A stretch of 64,000 bases of DNA from an uncultured Xanthomonas sp. (GCA_943912265.1 CALTTS010000004.1:1-64000), one strand, 5' to 3'. Counted from the first letter of the stretch, positions 48,644 through 57,756 are shown. Translations and numbers: made by a program. The notes: generated by a model from the letters alone, not told the origin.

Positions 48644-49366
48644 ATGGACGAGCAGCCGGCTTCCGCTTCCGTCGACGGGCCCTGGGACGGCGACGTGGCC
48701 GCCGCCCGCGCGCTGCAGGTGCGCCTGGCCGGCCAGGTTTCGCTGGTGGACCGCTGGCCGCGGCCGCTGCGCCGGGTGGCCGGTTTCGACGTGGGTTTCG
48801 AGGACGAGGGCCGCACCACCCGGGCCGCCGTGGTGCTGCTCGATGCCGGGTCCGGGCAGCCGCTGGAATGGCACGTGGCGCGGCTGCCCACGCGCATGCC
48901 CTACATCCCCGGCCTGCTGAGCTTCCGCGAACTGCCGGCGCTGCTGGCCGCGCTGGACGCCCTGCGCGAACGCCCCGACCTGGCCTTCGTCGACGGCCAC
49001 GGCATCGCCCATCCGCGCCGGCTCGGCATCGCCGCGCATTTCGGCGTCGCCACCGGCCTGCCCAGCCTCGGCGTGGCCAAGAAGCGCCTGTATGGCCGCG
49101 GCGCCGAACCCGGCCCGCAGCGCGGCGACCACACGCCCCTGCTCGACCGCGACGGCACCCCGCTGGGCTGGGTCCTGCGCAGCAAGCCGCGCTGCCTGCC
49201 GCTGTACGTGTCGCCGGGCCATCGCGTCGGCCTGGCCTCGTCGCTGGCGCTGACGCGGGAATGGCTGCACGGCTACCGCCTGCCCGCGCCGACCTGGTGG
49301 GCCGACCGGCTGGCGTCCCGGCGCGGCGCGATGCCGGCGCGGAACGATCCGTTGCCGCTGCGCTGA
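48644..49366 (+). CDS. nfi: Endonuclease V
   Basis: Nicks DNA one base 3' to deoxyinosine and other deaminated bases. The 240-residue protein shows RVAGFDVGFED (first metal Asp), PYIPGLLSFRELPALL (PYIP wedge motif), VDGHGIAHPRRLGIAAHFG (second Asp) and SLGVAKKRLYG. The N-terminus is a little extended and acidic. Length agrees with bacterial Nfi. Confidence 0.93.
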   Translation: MDEQPASASVDGPWDGDVAAARALQVRLAGQVSLVDRWPRPLRRVAGFDVGFEDEGRTTRAAVVLLDAGSGQPLEWHVARLPTRMPYIPGLLSFRELPALLAALDALRERPDLAFVDGHGIAHPRRLGIAAHFGVATGLPSLGVAKKRLYGRGAEPGPQRGDHTPLLDRDGTPLGWVLRSKPRCLPLYVSPGHRVGLASSLALTREWLHGYRLPAPTWWADRLASRRGAMPARNDPLPLR

Positions 49367-49425
49367 CGCCGCCGCCGCGCGGCCCGTGCGATGCTGCCCG
49401 CCGGTTCCGCATCGGCTCCTCCGCC

Positions 49426-50322
49426 ATGACCACGCTCGTCACCCCGCGCAGCCACGACCTCGGCGACGGCTTCGTCGTCCGCCGCGCCGTGCCGACCCTG
49501 CAGGCCCGCAGCATCGGCCCGTTCGTGTTCGTCGACCACATGGGCCCGGCGGTGTTCGCGCCCGGACACGGCATGGACGTGCGCCCGCACCCGCACATCG
49601 GCCTGGCCACCGTCACCTACCTGTGGGAAGGCGCGATCCACCACCGCGACACCCTCGGCTCGGACCAGGTGATCCGCCCCGGCGACGTCAACTGGATGAC
49701 CGCCGGGCGCGGCATCGCCCATTCCGAGCGCACGCCGCCGGCCGAGCGCGGCCGCGGCGGCACCGCGCACGGCATGCAGACCTGGGTGGCGCTGCCGAAG
49801 GCGCACGAGGAAACCGCGCCGGCATTCTTCCACCACGCCGCCGCCGAGCTGCCGCAGCAGCGCCGCGACGGCGTGTTCCTGCGCGTGATCGCCGGGCGCG
49901 GCTTCGGCGAGGAATCGCCGGTGCGGGTGTTCGCCGACACCTGGAACGTCGCCCTCGACCTCGCGCCCGATGCGGAGCTGGACATCGCCGACGCCCATGC
50001 CGAACGCGCGGTCTACGTGCTCGACGGCGCGCTGCAGGTCGACGGTGCCGACATCCCGCCGCAGCACCTGCTGCTGTTCGACCCCGGCACCCGCCCGCGC
50101 CTGCGCGCGAAAACCCCGGTCAAGGCGATGCTGCTCGGCGGCGAGCCGCTGGACGGCCTGCGCCACCTGTGGTGGAACTTCGTGTCCAGTTCGAGCGAGC
50201 GCATCGAGCAGGCCAAGGCCGACTGGCAGGCCGGCCGCTTCGGCCGGGTTCCCGGCGACGAGGCCGAGTTCATCCCCCTGCCCGGCACCCCGACCCCGCC
50301 CGCGCCGGTGGACTACCCCTGA
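49426..50322 (+). CDS. Pirin-family bicupin protein
   Basis: A 298-residue protein of the pirin family with two cupin domains. The metal site is in VRPHPHIGLATVTYLWEGAIHHRD (two His), and Glu in GRGIAHSERTP completes it. Known pirins are iron proteins, some with quercetinase activity, others binding transcription factors or dehydrogenases; the role here is not known. It is one of two pirins in the window and differs strongly from the second. It follows nfi by 59 bp. Confidence 0.85.
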   Translation: MTTLVTPRSHDLGDGFVVRRAVPTLQARSIGPFVFVDHMGPAVFAPGHGMDVRPHPHIGLATVTYLWEGAIHHRDTLGSDQVIRPGDVNWMTAGRGIAHSERTPPAERGRGGTAHGMQTWVALPKAHEETAPAFFHHAAAELPQQRRDGVFLRVIAGRGFGEESPVRVFADTWNVALDLAPDAELDIADAHAERAVYVLDGALQVDGADIPPQHLLLFDPGTRPRLRAKTPVKAMLLGGEPLDGLRHLWWNFVSSSSERIEQAKADWQAGRFGRVPGDEAEFIPLPGTPTPPAPVDYP

Positions 50323-50328
50323 GAGCGG

Positions 50329-50357
50329 TTGCCGCCACCGCCGGGCTTGGCTATGTT
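50329..50357 (+). promoter_or_regulatory. sigma-70 promoter for the exported protein at 50449
   Basis: TTGCCG at 50329-50334 and TATGTT at 50352-50357 with a 17-bp spacer. The predicted start, about 50364, coincides with the first base of a nested inverted repeat. Confidence 0.6.
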
Positions 50358-50363
50358 GCAGTG

Positions 50364-50448
50364 CGAAGTGACAGTCCCGTGACCACGGGGAGGGCGGGCT
50401 GTCGGCATCCGTCCCACTTCGTCCGCCAGACCGGGGAACCACGCTCGC
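50364..50448 (+). promoter_or_regulatory. Structured 5' leader, unclassified
   Basis: About 85 bases between the predicted transcription start and the ATG. Outer stem CGAAGTG (50364-50370) with CACTTCG (50415-50421), inner ACAG (50371-50374) with CTGT (50399-50402), and an enclosed hairpin CCCGT-GACC-ACGGG (50376-50389). The nesting is compact and ends 27 bases before the start codon. It does not match a riboswitch class I know. Confidence 0.45.
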
Positions 50449-50910
50449 ATGAATACCGCCATCCGTTGCCTCCTGCTGGGCCTGCTGCCGGTTTCCGGCC
50501 TCGCGCTCGCCCAGTCGCCGTCCGCCTGCCCGCCGCTGCCGCCCGATTCGGGCCTGCAGTGGCAGCCGCTGAACGGCGAGGACTACGTGTTCTGCAAGGC
50601 GCTCGCCGCCGACGGCACCCAGGTGATGGGCATCATGCTGACCCGGCGCGAACCCAAGCTGAGCCTGCCGCGCAACAACCGCGTGGAGCCCGGGCGGATC
50701 AACGACGAGAGCTTCTACTGGTACGTGCCCGACCTGGCCGGCCGCGAAGGCACCGCCTCCAGCCGCCGCATCGCCACGCTCCAGGTCGGCAAGAAGCGCT
50801 ACGCGCAGATCACCATCGATGCCGGCGACATCGAGCAGCTGCACCGCCTGCAGGGCCTCGCCGAACGCCTGGACATGGGCGACAGCAGGCAAGTCGCCTC
50901 CGGGCAGTGA
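50449..50910 (+). CDS. Small exported protein of unknown function
   Basis: A 153-residue protein with a Sec signal peptide (MNTAIRCLLLGLLPVSGLALAQ, cleavage likely after ALA at about 20-22). The mature part has two cysteines (SACPPLP and YVFCKALA) that could form a disulfide in the periplasm, and a segment FYWYVPDLAG. I do not recognise a domain. It has its own promoter and a structured leader, and it is followed by a terminator shared with the convergent second pirin. Confidence 0.7.
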   Translation: MNTAIRCLLLGLLPVSGLALAQSPSACPPLPPDSGLQWQPLNGEDYVFCKALAADGTQVMGIMLTRREPKLSLPRNNRVEPGRINDESFYWYVPDLAGREGTASSRRIATLQVGKKRYAQITIDAGDIEQLHRLQGLAERLDMGDSRQVASGQ

Positions 50911-51066
50911 ACACCCGGTCGACGGCGCGATGCCGCCGTCTGCCAGCACGGCCTGCCCGGGCTTGGGCCTGGCTCGCAGACACATGGCGACAACGCCGGG
51001 AACGCCGGAGCAGGCACAACATCCCGATCGCCCGGCCGACACGGGCCGCGCGCTCCGGGCAATGAA

Positions 51067-51095
51067 AAGGCCGGGCAATGCCCGGCCTTCCCTTT
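51067..51095. terminator. Convergent terminator
   Basis: AAGGCCGGGC, loop AAT, GCCCGGCCTT, with T-runs on both strands (better on the minus). It ends the exported-protein gene and the second pirin. Confidence 0.75.
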
Positions 51096-51118
51096 TCCCG
51101 CGACTCCGCGCGGCGGTC

Positions 51119-51976
51119 TCAGAACCGGCCTTCCTGGTAGTCCACGAACGCCTGCATCAGTTCCTGCTTCGTGTTCATCACGAACGGGCCGTACTTGGCC
51201 ACCGGCTCGCGCAAGGGCCGGCCGGCGACGAGGATCAGCCGGGTTTCCGCCGCTCCGGCCTTCAGCTGCAGGCGTCCGCCGCCGCCGAGCACGGCCAGCT
51301 CGTGGGCATCCAGCGGGCGCGCGTTCCCGCCGTCGCCGATGTCCACGCCGCCCTCGTAGGCGTAGGCGAAGGCGCTGTGCCCGTCCGGCAGGTCGAAGGC
51401 CCAGTCCGCGCCCGGCGCCAGCGCGATGTCCAGATACACCGGGTCGGTGGCCGGCTGCGCGATCGGGCCGGACACGCCGTCCACCGTGCCGGCGATCACC
51501 TTGACCGTGACGCCGGCGGCCGGCCGCACCACCGGAATGCGCTCGGGCGCGTATTCCTGGTACTTCGGCGCGCTCATCTTGTCCCTGGCCGGCAGGTTGA
51601 TCCACAGCTGGAAGCCGCGCATGCGCCCGGATTCCTGCTCGGGCATCTCCGAATGCACCAGGCCGCGGCCGGCGGTCATCCACTGCACGCTGCCCGGGGT
51701 CAGCAGGCCCTCGTGGCCGTGGTTGTCCTTGTGGCGCATGCGGCCGTCGATCATGTAGGTGACCGTCTCGAAGCCGCGGTGCGGATGGCTCGGGAAACCG
51801 GCCAGGTAATCCTCGGGCCGGTCGGTGCCGAACTCGTCCAGCATCAGGAACGGATCCAGGTCCGGCAGGTCGGGGCCGCCGATCACCCGGGTCAGCTTGA
51901 CCCCGGCGCCGTCGGACGTGGGCAGGCCGCGCACCTTGCGGACGATGCGGGCGGTCTCGGAATGCAGGGTGCTCAT
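51119..51976 (-). CDS. Pirin-family bicupin protein, YhaK-like
   Basis: A 285-residue pirin. The N-terminal cupin has the metal set FPSHPHRGFETVTYMIDGRMRHKD and AGRGLVHSEMP, and the C-terminal cupin follows from about residue 170. It belongs to a different branch from the pirin at 49426, judged by LTRVIGGPDLPDLDPFLMLDEF. In other bacteria this branch is often next to a divergent LysR regulator; here none is present, but a 22-bp palindrome lies upstream (52051-52072). Function unknown; redox or quercetinase roles are possible. Confidence 0.87.
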   Translation of the reverse strand: MSTLHSETARIVRKVRGLPTSDGAGVKLTRVIGGPDLPDLDPFLMLDEFGTDRPEDYLAGFPSHPHRGFETVTYMIDGRMRHKDNHGHEGLLTPGSVQWMTAGRGLVHSEMPEQESGRMRGFQLWINLPARDKMSAPKYQEYAPERIPVVRPAAGVTVKVIAGTVDGVSGPIAQPATDPVYLDIALAPGADWAFDLPDGHSAFAYAYEGGVDIGDGGNARPLDAHELAVLGGGGRLQLKAGAAETRLILVAGRPLREPVAKYGPFVMNTKQELMQAFVDYQEGRF

Positions 51977-52050
51977 GGTCTGGCTCCGTTGATGGGTGCC
52001 GGAATGATGGCGGCGATCATCCGTGAAACAAATGCCTCAACGAACCACCA

Positions 52051-52072
52051 TTCGTTCCATTCATGGAACGAA
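52051..52072. promoter_or_regulatory. 22-bp perfect palindrome upstream of the second pirin
   Basis: TTCGTTCCAT, two bases TC, ATGGAACGAA: a perfect 10-bp inverted repeat in an AT-richer patch, 75 bp before the pirin ATG and 18 bp after the sad stop. The two-base centre makes it a poor RNA hairpin and a good dimer-binding operator. Confidence 0.55.
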
Positions 52073-52089
52073 CTCGGTGCCGGCGGCGA

Positions 52090-53472
52090 TCAGGCCACGT
52101 AAACGGTCTTGGCGTTCATGAACTCGCGGATGCCCGGCTCGGCCAGTTCGCGGCCGTAGCCGGAACGCTTGACCCCGCCGAACGGCAGGCGCACGTCGCT
52201 CTTGACCACCGCGTTGACGAAGGCCGCGCCGCATTGCAGGTGCTGGGCGACGCGCTCGCCGCGTGCGAGGTCGGCGGTCCACACGCTGCCGCCCAATCCG
52301 TAGGGGCTGCCGTTGGCCACCGCCAGCGCCTGCGCCTCGTCGGCGACGCGGATGATCGAGGCCACTGGCCCGAACAGCTCCTCGTCCCAGGCCGGCATGC
52401 CCGGCGCCACGCGGTCGAGGATCGAGGCCGGGTAACCGGCATGGGTGCCGGCCAGCGGCGCGCAGCCCAGCAGCGGTACCGCGCCGGCGGCGATGCTGGC
52501 GCTCACCTGCCGGTGCAGGCCCTCGCGCAGGTCGGCGCGGGCCATCGGCGCCAGCGTGGTGGCCTCGTCGGCGGGGTCGCCGTAGACGCGGGCTTTCGCG
52601 CCCTCGACCAGCCGCTCGACGAAGGCATCGGCCACGGCGTCGACCACGATGAAGCGCTTGGCGGCGATGCAGGTCTGGCCGGCGTTGTCGAAGCGCGAGC
52701 GCACCGCCGCGGCGGCCGCCGCATCGAGGTCAGCATCCTCCAGCACGATGAAGGCATCGCTGCCGCCCAGTTCGAGAACGCACTTCTTCAGCACGCTGCC
52801 GGCGGTGGCGGCGATCGACCGGCCGGCGCGCTCGCTGCCGGTGAGGGTGGCGGCGGCGACGCGCGGGTCGCGCAGCACCTCGGCGGCCTGCGCGTTGTCG
52901 ATGTGCAGCACGCCGAACACGCCCTCCGGCAGGCCGGCTTCGCGCAGCACCTCGCCGATGAGGTCGGCGCAGCGCGGCACGTTGGCCGCATGCTTGAGCA
53001 GGGCCACGTTGCCGGCCATCAGCCCCGGGGCGAGGAAGCGGAACACCTGCCAGATCGGGAAATTCCACGGCATCAGCGCGAACACGCAGCCCAGCGGCTC
53101 GTAGCGCACGTAGCTGCTGCGCGCCTCGGTCATGATGGTCTGCGGTTGCAGGTATTCGACGGCGTGGTCGGCGTAGTGGTCGCAGCAGGCGGCGCACTTC
53201 TCCACTTCGGCCAGCGCCTCGCGGCGCAGCTTGCCCATCTCGGCAGTCATCAGCCGCTGGATGTCCTCGCGGCGGCGGCGCAGCACCTCGCCGGCCCTGC
53301 GCACGTGACGGCCGCGCTGCTCCAGGCTCAGCGCCGCCCATTCGGGGAAGGCGCGCGCGGCGGCGGCGAGCCGCTCCTCCACCGCGGCCGCCTCCATCAG
53401 CGGCACCCGGTACTCGACCTGGCCGGTATACGGGTTGACGGTATCGACGACGCGCGCGGACGACGTGCTCAT
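52090..53472 (-). CDS. sad: Succinate-semialdehyde dehydrogenase (Sad-type aldehyde dehydrogenase)
   Basis: Oxidises succinate semialdehyde to succinate, the last step of putrescine/GABA breakdown. The 460-residue ALDH has MPWNFPIWQVFRFLAPGLMAGN, the Glu in LELGGSDAFIVLED and the nucleophile Cys in NAGQTCIAAKRFIV. Length matches E. coli Sad/YneI (462). It is the last gene of the puu-pot run, 82 bp after potI, and this context supports the substrate. Other short-chain aldehydes are possible. Confidence 0.85.
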   Translation of the reverse strand: MSTSSARVVDTVNPYTGQVEYRVPLMEAAAVEERLAAAARAFPEWAALSLEQRGRHVRRAGEVLRRRREDIQRLMTAEMGKLRREALAEVEKCAACCDHYADHAVEYLQPQTIMTEARSSYVRYEPLGCVFALMPWNFPIWQVFRFLAPGLMAGNVALLKHAANVPRCADLIGEVLREAGLPEGVFGVLHIDNAQAAEVLRDPRVAAATLTGSERAGRSIAATAGSVLKKCVLELGGSDAFIVLEDADLDAAAAAAVRSRFDNAGQTCIAAKRFIVVDAVADAFVERLVEGAKARVYGDPADEATTLAPMARADLREGLHRQVSASIAAGAVPLLGCAPLAGTHAGYPASILDRVAPGMPAWDEELFGPVASIIRVADEAQALAVANGSPYGLGGSVWTADLARGERVAQHLQCGAAFVNAVVKSDVRLPFGGVKRSGYGRELAEPGIREFMNAKTVYVA

Positions 53473-53554
53473 GGCATCACCTCGTGGATCGAAAGAGCCC
53501 AAGCCTACGCCAGCCCGCATGCGTCCGGCATCACGACCTTGGCATCACCACGCC

Positions 53555-54400
53555 TCAGCCGTTTTCCTGCGCGGCCAGCTGCATGTCGTGGCGGCGGCGC
53601 TTCTCCTCGCGGTACATCAGGTACCAGCCGACCAGCGCGGCCAGCGAGACGGCCAGCACCAGCAGCGTGGCCAGGGCGTTGATCTTCGGGCTCAGCCCGC
53701 GCCGCACCGAGGAGAACACCACCATCGGCAGCGTGGTCGAATCCGGGCCGGCGACGAAGCTGGCGATCACCACGTCGTCCAGCGACAGGGTGAAGGCCAG
53801 CAGCCAGCCGGACAGCAGCGCCGGGGCGATGATCGGCAGGGTGATCAGGAAGAACACCTTGAGCCGGTTGGCGCCCAGGTCCATCGCCGCTTCTTCCAGC
53901 GAGCGGTCCAGCTCGCGCAGGCGCGAAGCCACCACCACGGTGACGAAGGACACGGTGAAGGTGACGTGGGCGATCCAGATCGACACGATGCCCTTGGGGG
54001 TGATGCCCAGCAGCCCGCCCATCGACACCAGCAACAGCAGGATCGACAGGCCGATGATCACCTCGGGCATCACCAGCGGCGCGGTGATCAGCGCGTTGAA
54101 CGCGGTCCTGCCGCGGAAATCGCGGAAGCGGGTCATCACCAGCGCGGCCATCGTGCCCAGCACCACCGAGGCGCTGGCGCTCCAGAACGCCACCTCCAAG
54201 CTGACCAGCGCGGCATCGATCATCTGCCGGTCTTCCAGCAGCGCGCCGTACCACTGGGTGGAGAAGCCCGCCCACACCGTGGCCAGCCTGGAGGCGTTGA
54301 ACGAATACGCCACCAGCAGCACGATCGGCAGGTACAGGAAGGCGAAACCGGCGCCGAGCACGCCGCGCCCCAGCCACTTCGAACTGCGCGACGGAGTCAC
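53555..54400 (-). CDS. potI: Putrescine ABC transporter permease PotI
   Basis: Second membrane subunit of the putrescine importer. The 281-residue protein has six hydrophobic segments and the EAA loop EEAAMDLGANRLKVFFLITLP that contacts the ATPase. Start at GTG 54398-54400, overlapping the potH stop in GTGA; the frame is open further upstream inside potH but that is not translated in this register. Assigned to PotI rather than PotC from its order after PotH. Confidence 0.9.
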   Translation of the reverse strand: MTPSRSSKWLGRGVLGAGFAFLYLPIVLLVAYSFNASRLATVWAGFSTQWYGALLEDRQMIDAALVSLEVAFWSASASVVLGTMAALVMTRFRDFRGRTAFNALITAPLVMPEVIIGLSILLLLVSMGGLLGITPKGIVSIWIAHVTFTVSFVTVVVASRLRELDRSLEEAAMDLGANRLKVFFLITLPIIAPALLSGWLLAFTLSLDDVVIASFVAGPDSTTLPMVVFSSVRRGLSPKINALATLLVLAVSLAALVGWYLMYREEKRRRHDMQLAAQENG

Positions 54401-55314
54401 GACAGCCGCCCTTCCAGCTCGCGCTGCTGCACACGGTTGAAGATCAGGATCGGCACCAGCAACAGCAGCAGCATCACGATCGCCACCGCCGAAGCGGTGG
54501 GCCAGTCGCGGTTGTTGAAGAACTCGCCCCACATCACCCGGCCGATCATCAGCGTGTCCGGGCCGCCGAGCATCTCCGGGATCACGAACTCGCCCACCGC
54601 CGGGATCATCACCAGCATGCAGCCGGCGACGATGCCGCTGCGCGACAGCGGCAGGGTCACGTTGAGGAACGCCCGCCACGGCTTGGCGCCGAGGTCGTAG
54701 GCCGCCTCCAGCAAGCGGTCGTCGAGCTTGATCAAGGTGGCGTACAACGGCAGCACCATGAACGGCAGATAGCAGTAGACGATGCCGATGTAGGCCGCCA
54801 TCGGCGTGTACAGGATGTGCAGCGGCTCGCGGATCAGGCCGATGGCCATCAACGCGCGGTTGAGCAGGCCGTTGCCGTCCAGGATGCCGATCCACGCATA
54901 GACACGCACGAGGAAGGACGTCCACGAAGGCAGCACCACCAGCATCAGCGCCACGTTGCGGGTGGCGGTGGGCAGGCGCGAGATCACGTAGGCCATCGGG
55001 TAGCCGACCAGCAGGGTCAGCAGGGTCGAGACGGCGGCGATCCTGATCGAACTCAGGTAGGCGGCCGCGTACTGCGAATCGGCGACCAGGGCGACGTAGT
55101 TGCCCAGGTTCAGGCGCAGGGTCAGCACCTCGTCCATGTAGTCCAGCACCGGCGTGTACGGCGGCATCGCGATGGCCAGCCGGCTGAAGGAGATCTTCAG
55201 CACGATCAGGAACGGCACCGCGAAGAACAGCCCCAGCCACAGGTACGGCGGCAGGATCACGCCCCAGCGCGCGCCCGGGACGAAGCGCTTCAAGGCGGTA
55301 CGCAGCGGGGTCAT
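54397..55314 (-). CDS. potH: Putrescine ABC transporter permease PotH
   Basis: First membrane subunit of the putrescine importer, 305 residues, six hydrophobic segments. The EAA loop is LLEAAYDLGAKPWRAFLNVTLP. VLPSWTSFLVRVYAWIGIL is typical of PotH/PotB. The ATG overlaps the potG stop (ATGA) and its own stop overlaps potI, so all three are translationally linked. Confidence 0.92.
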   Translation of the reverse strand: MTPLRTALKRFVPGARWGVILPPYLWLGLFFAVPFLIVLKISFSRLAIAMPPYTPVLDYMDEVLTLRLNLGNYVALVADSQYAAAYLSSIRIAAVSTLLTLLVGYPMAYVISRLPTATRNVALMLVVLPSWTSFLVRVYAWIGILDGNGLLNRALMAIGLIREPLHILYTPMAAYIGIVYCYLPFMVLPLYATLIKLDDRLLEAAYDLGAKPWRAFLNVTLPLSRSGIVAGCMLVMIPAVGEFVIPEMLGGPDTLMIGRVMWGEFFNNRDWPTASAVAIVMLLLLLVPILIFNRVQQRELEGRLS

Positions 55315-56450
55315 GAGGTCAGCACCACGCCGTCGTTGTCGTCCCAGGATACCCACACTTCGTCGCCCCAGGTCAGGCCCTCGCTGGCCCAGCGCTGCTG
55401 GTTGGCGAAGTTGGACAGCACCTTGATGCCGCTGGGCAGGCGCACGTGGAAGATCGAGTGGCTGCCGAAATAGGCGATGTCCTCGATGCTGCCGCGCGCC
55501 TTGTTGTACGGCTGCTCCGGCTCGTCGCGGGTGATCCAGACCTTCTCCGGGCGCACGCCGAAGGCCACTTCCTGCCCTTCCACGCCGGTGATGCCGTGGC
55601 CCACGTACACTGGCACCGGCAGCGCCGGGCTGAGCACGGTCACGTGGTCGGCCTCGTCCTCGCCGATCCGGCCTTCGATCAGGTTGATCGAGCCGATGAA
55701 CTCGGCGGCGAAGCGGTTGGCCGGCGATTCGTAGACCTCGTCCGGGGTGCCGACCTGGCGGATCCAGCCCTGGTCCATCAGCGCGATGCGGGTGGCCATC
55801 GTCATCGCCTCTTCCTGGTCGTGGGTGACCATCACGCAGGTCACCCCGGTGGTCTCGATGATGTTGACCAGCTCCAGCTGCATCTGCGAGCGCAGCTTCT
55901 TGTCCAGCGCCCCCATCGGCTCGTCCAGCAGCAGCAGTTTCGGCCCCTTGGCCAGCGAGCGCGCCAGCGCCACGCGCTGCTGCTGGCCGCCGGAAAGCTG
56001 GTGCGGCTTGCGCCGGGCCAGCTTGCCCAGCTGCACCATGTCCAGCATCTCGGCCACGCGCCGGCGGATGGCCTCCTTCGGCAAGCCGTCCTGCTTGAGG
56101 CCGAAGGCGATGTTCTGCTCCACCGTCATGTGCGGGAACAGCGCATAGGACTGGAACATCATGTTGATCGGCCGCTCGTACGGCGGCAGCGCGTCCAGCC
56201 GCTGGCCGTCCAGCCAGATGCTGCCGCGGGTGGGCTGCTCGAAACCGGCCAGGCAGCGCAGCAGCGTGGACTTGCCGCTGCCCGAGCCGCCGAGCAGGGC
56301 GAAGATCTCGCCCTTGCGGATGTCCAGGCTGACGTCGTCGAGCGCGACGAAGCCTTCGAATTCCTTGCGCACGTCGACGATGCGGACATAGCCCGCCTCG
56401 CCGGTCTGCTGCGGCTCTGCCGCGGGCCTGGCGGCCGTGTCCACGCTCAT
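55311..56450 (-). CDS. potG: Putrescine ABC transporter ATP-binding protein PotG
   Basis: ATPase of the importer, 379 residues. Walker A GGSGSGKSTLL, Q-loop MFQSYALFPHMT, signature LSGGQQQRVALARSL, Walker B LLLLDEPMGALD and H-loop MVTHDQEEAMT are present. The C-terminal TOBE region (about 285-370) is typical of the spermidine/putrescine class. It lies 110 bp after potF, the widest gap in the run; that gap has no clear terminator. Confidence 0.93.
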   Translation of the reverse strand: MSVDTAARPAAEPQQTGEAGYVRIVDVRKEFEGFVALDDVSLDIRKGEIFALLGGSGSGKSTLLRCLAGFEQPTRGSIWLDGQRLDALPPYERPINMMFQSYALFPHMTVEQNIAFGLKQDGLPKEAIRRRVAEMLDMVQLGKLARRKPHQLSGGQQQRVALARSLAKGPKLLLLDEPMGALDKKLRSQMQLELVNIIETTGVTCVMVTHDQEEAMTMATRIALMDQGWIRQVGTPDEVYESPANRFAAEFIGSINLIEGRIGEDEADHVTVLSPALPVPVYVGHGITGVEGQEVAFGVRPEKVWITRDEPEQPYNKARGSIEDIAYFGSHSIFHVRLPSGIKVLSNFANQQRWASEGLTWGDEVWVSWDDNDGVVLTS

Positions 56451-56560
56451 CGGCGTCGCATCCCCTGAAAGGCGGGAAGCGCGCCGATGCGCCCTCCCCG
56501 CGGTCGTTCCCGTCGCCCGTCACGCCACCTGTGGCGCGGGCGCCATCGCCGCCGCAGCGG

Positions 56561-57682
56561 TCAGTGGCCGGTCTTGATCTCGGTCCACAGCCGCGTGTAG
56601 AGCTTGTCCACCTCGGGCGGGTTGATCGCGTAGGTGAACATCTTCGCGGCCACGTCCGGCGGCGGGTAGATCGTCGGGTCGTTGCGGATCGCCGCCTCCA
56701 CCAGCGGGGTGGCCTTCGGCACCGGGTTGGCGTAGTGGATGTAGTTGGTGTTGGCCGCCTCGACCTCGGGCCTCAGCAGGTAGTCGATGAACCGGTAGGC
56801 GTTCTCCGGGTGCTTGGCGTCCTTCGGGATCGCCAGCATGTCGTACCACTCCGGCGCGCCTTCCTTCGGGATCGAATAGGCCACGTGCACGCCGTTGCCG
56901 GCTTCCTCGGCGCGGTCGCGCGCCTGGATGATGTCGCCCGACCAGCCCACCGCCAGGCAGGTGTTGCCGTTGGCCAGCGAGGTCACGTACTGCGAGGAAT
57001 GGAATTGCTGGATGTACGGGCGCACCTGCTTGATCAGGTCCGCCGCCTTCTGGATGTCGGCCGGGCGGGTGCTATGCGGGTCCAGGTGCAGGTAGTTCAG
57101 CGCGATCGGGAACAGGTCCGAGGGCGTGTCCAGGAAGGTCACCCCGCAGTCCTTCATTCTGGCGATGTTCTCCGGCTTGAACACCAGGTCCCAGCTGTTG
57201 GCGATGTCGGTGCTGCCGAAGGCCGCCTTGAGCTTGTCCACGTTGTAGCCGATGCCGGTGGTGCCCACCATGTACGGCACGCCGTAGGCGTTGCCCGGGT
57301 CCTGGGTGGCGATGCGCGCCATCACCGCCGGGTCGAGGTTGGCCAGGTTCGGGATCTTCGACTTGTCCAGCTTGAGGAACACCCCGGCCTGGATCTGGCG
57401 GCCGAAGAAGTTCAGCGTCGGCACCACCACGTCGTAGCCGCTGGAACCGGCCAGCAGCTTGGTCTCCACCATCTCGTCGCTGTCGAACACGTCGTAGGTC
57501 ACCTTGATCCCGGTGGCCTTCTCGAAGTCCGGGATGGTGTCCTCGGCGATGTAGTCCGAGTAGTTGTAGACGTTGAGCACCTTGTCTTCCCGGCCGGAAG
57601 ACGCGGCACCGTCGGCATGCTTGCCGCCGCAGGCCGCGAGCAGCAGGGCCGCGAGGGCGGCGACGAGGAGGCGTGGTTTCAT
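56561..57682 (-). CDS. potF: Putrescine-binding lipoprotein PotF
   Basis: Substrate-binding subunit for putrescine uptake. The 373-residue protein matches PotF in LNVYNYSDYIAEDTIPDFEKATGIKV, AVGWSGDIIQARDRAEEA, where Trp, Asp and Glu contact the diamine by homology, and YRFIDYLLRPEVEAANTNYIHY. Unlike E. coli PotF it has a lipoprotein signal, LLLAACGG, with Cys18 as the acylation site, so it would be membrane-anchored in the periplasm. It follows puuA by 74 bp. Confidence 0.92.
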   Translation of the reverse strand: MKPRLLVAALAALLLAACGGKHADGAASSGREDKVLNVYNYSDYIAEDTIPDFEKATGIKVTYDVFDSDEMVETKLLAGSSGYDVVVPTLNFFGRQIQAGVFLKLDKSKIPNLANLDPAVMARIATQDPGNAYGVPYMVGTTGIGYNVDKLKAAFGSTDIANSWDLVFKPENIARMKDCGVTFLDTPSDLFPIALNYLHLDPHSTRPADIQKAADLIKQVRPYIQQFHSSQYVTSLANGNTCLAVGWSGDIIQARDRAEEAGNGVHVAYSIPKEGAPEWYDMLAIPKDAKHPENAYRFIDYLLRPEVEAANTNYIHYANPVPKATPLVEAAIRNDPTIYPPPDVAAKMFTYAINPPEVDKLYTRLWTEIKTGH

Positions 57683-57756
57683 CGGTTGTCCCTTCGGATG
57701 GCGGTGGCGGAACGGCCGCACCCGGCGGCGCGGAAGGCGGAACGGGGGGCCGGCGG

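Noticed and set aside
50364..50448. Cobalamin or other known riboswitch in the leader of the exported protein
   Set aside because: I could not find the B12 box or the conserved cores of cobalamin, SAM, SAH, TPP, glycine or c-di-GMP classes, so it is reported only as an unclassified fold.
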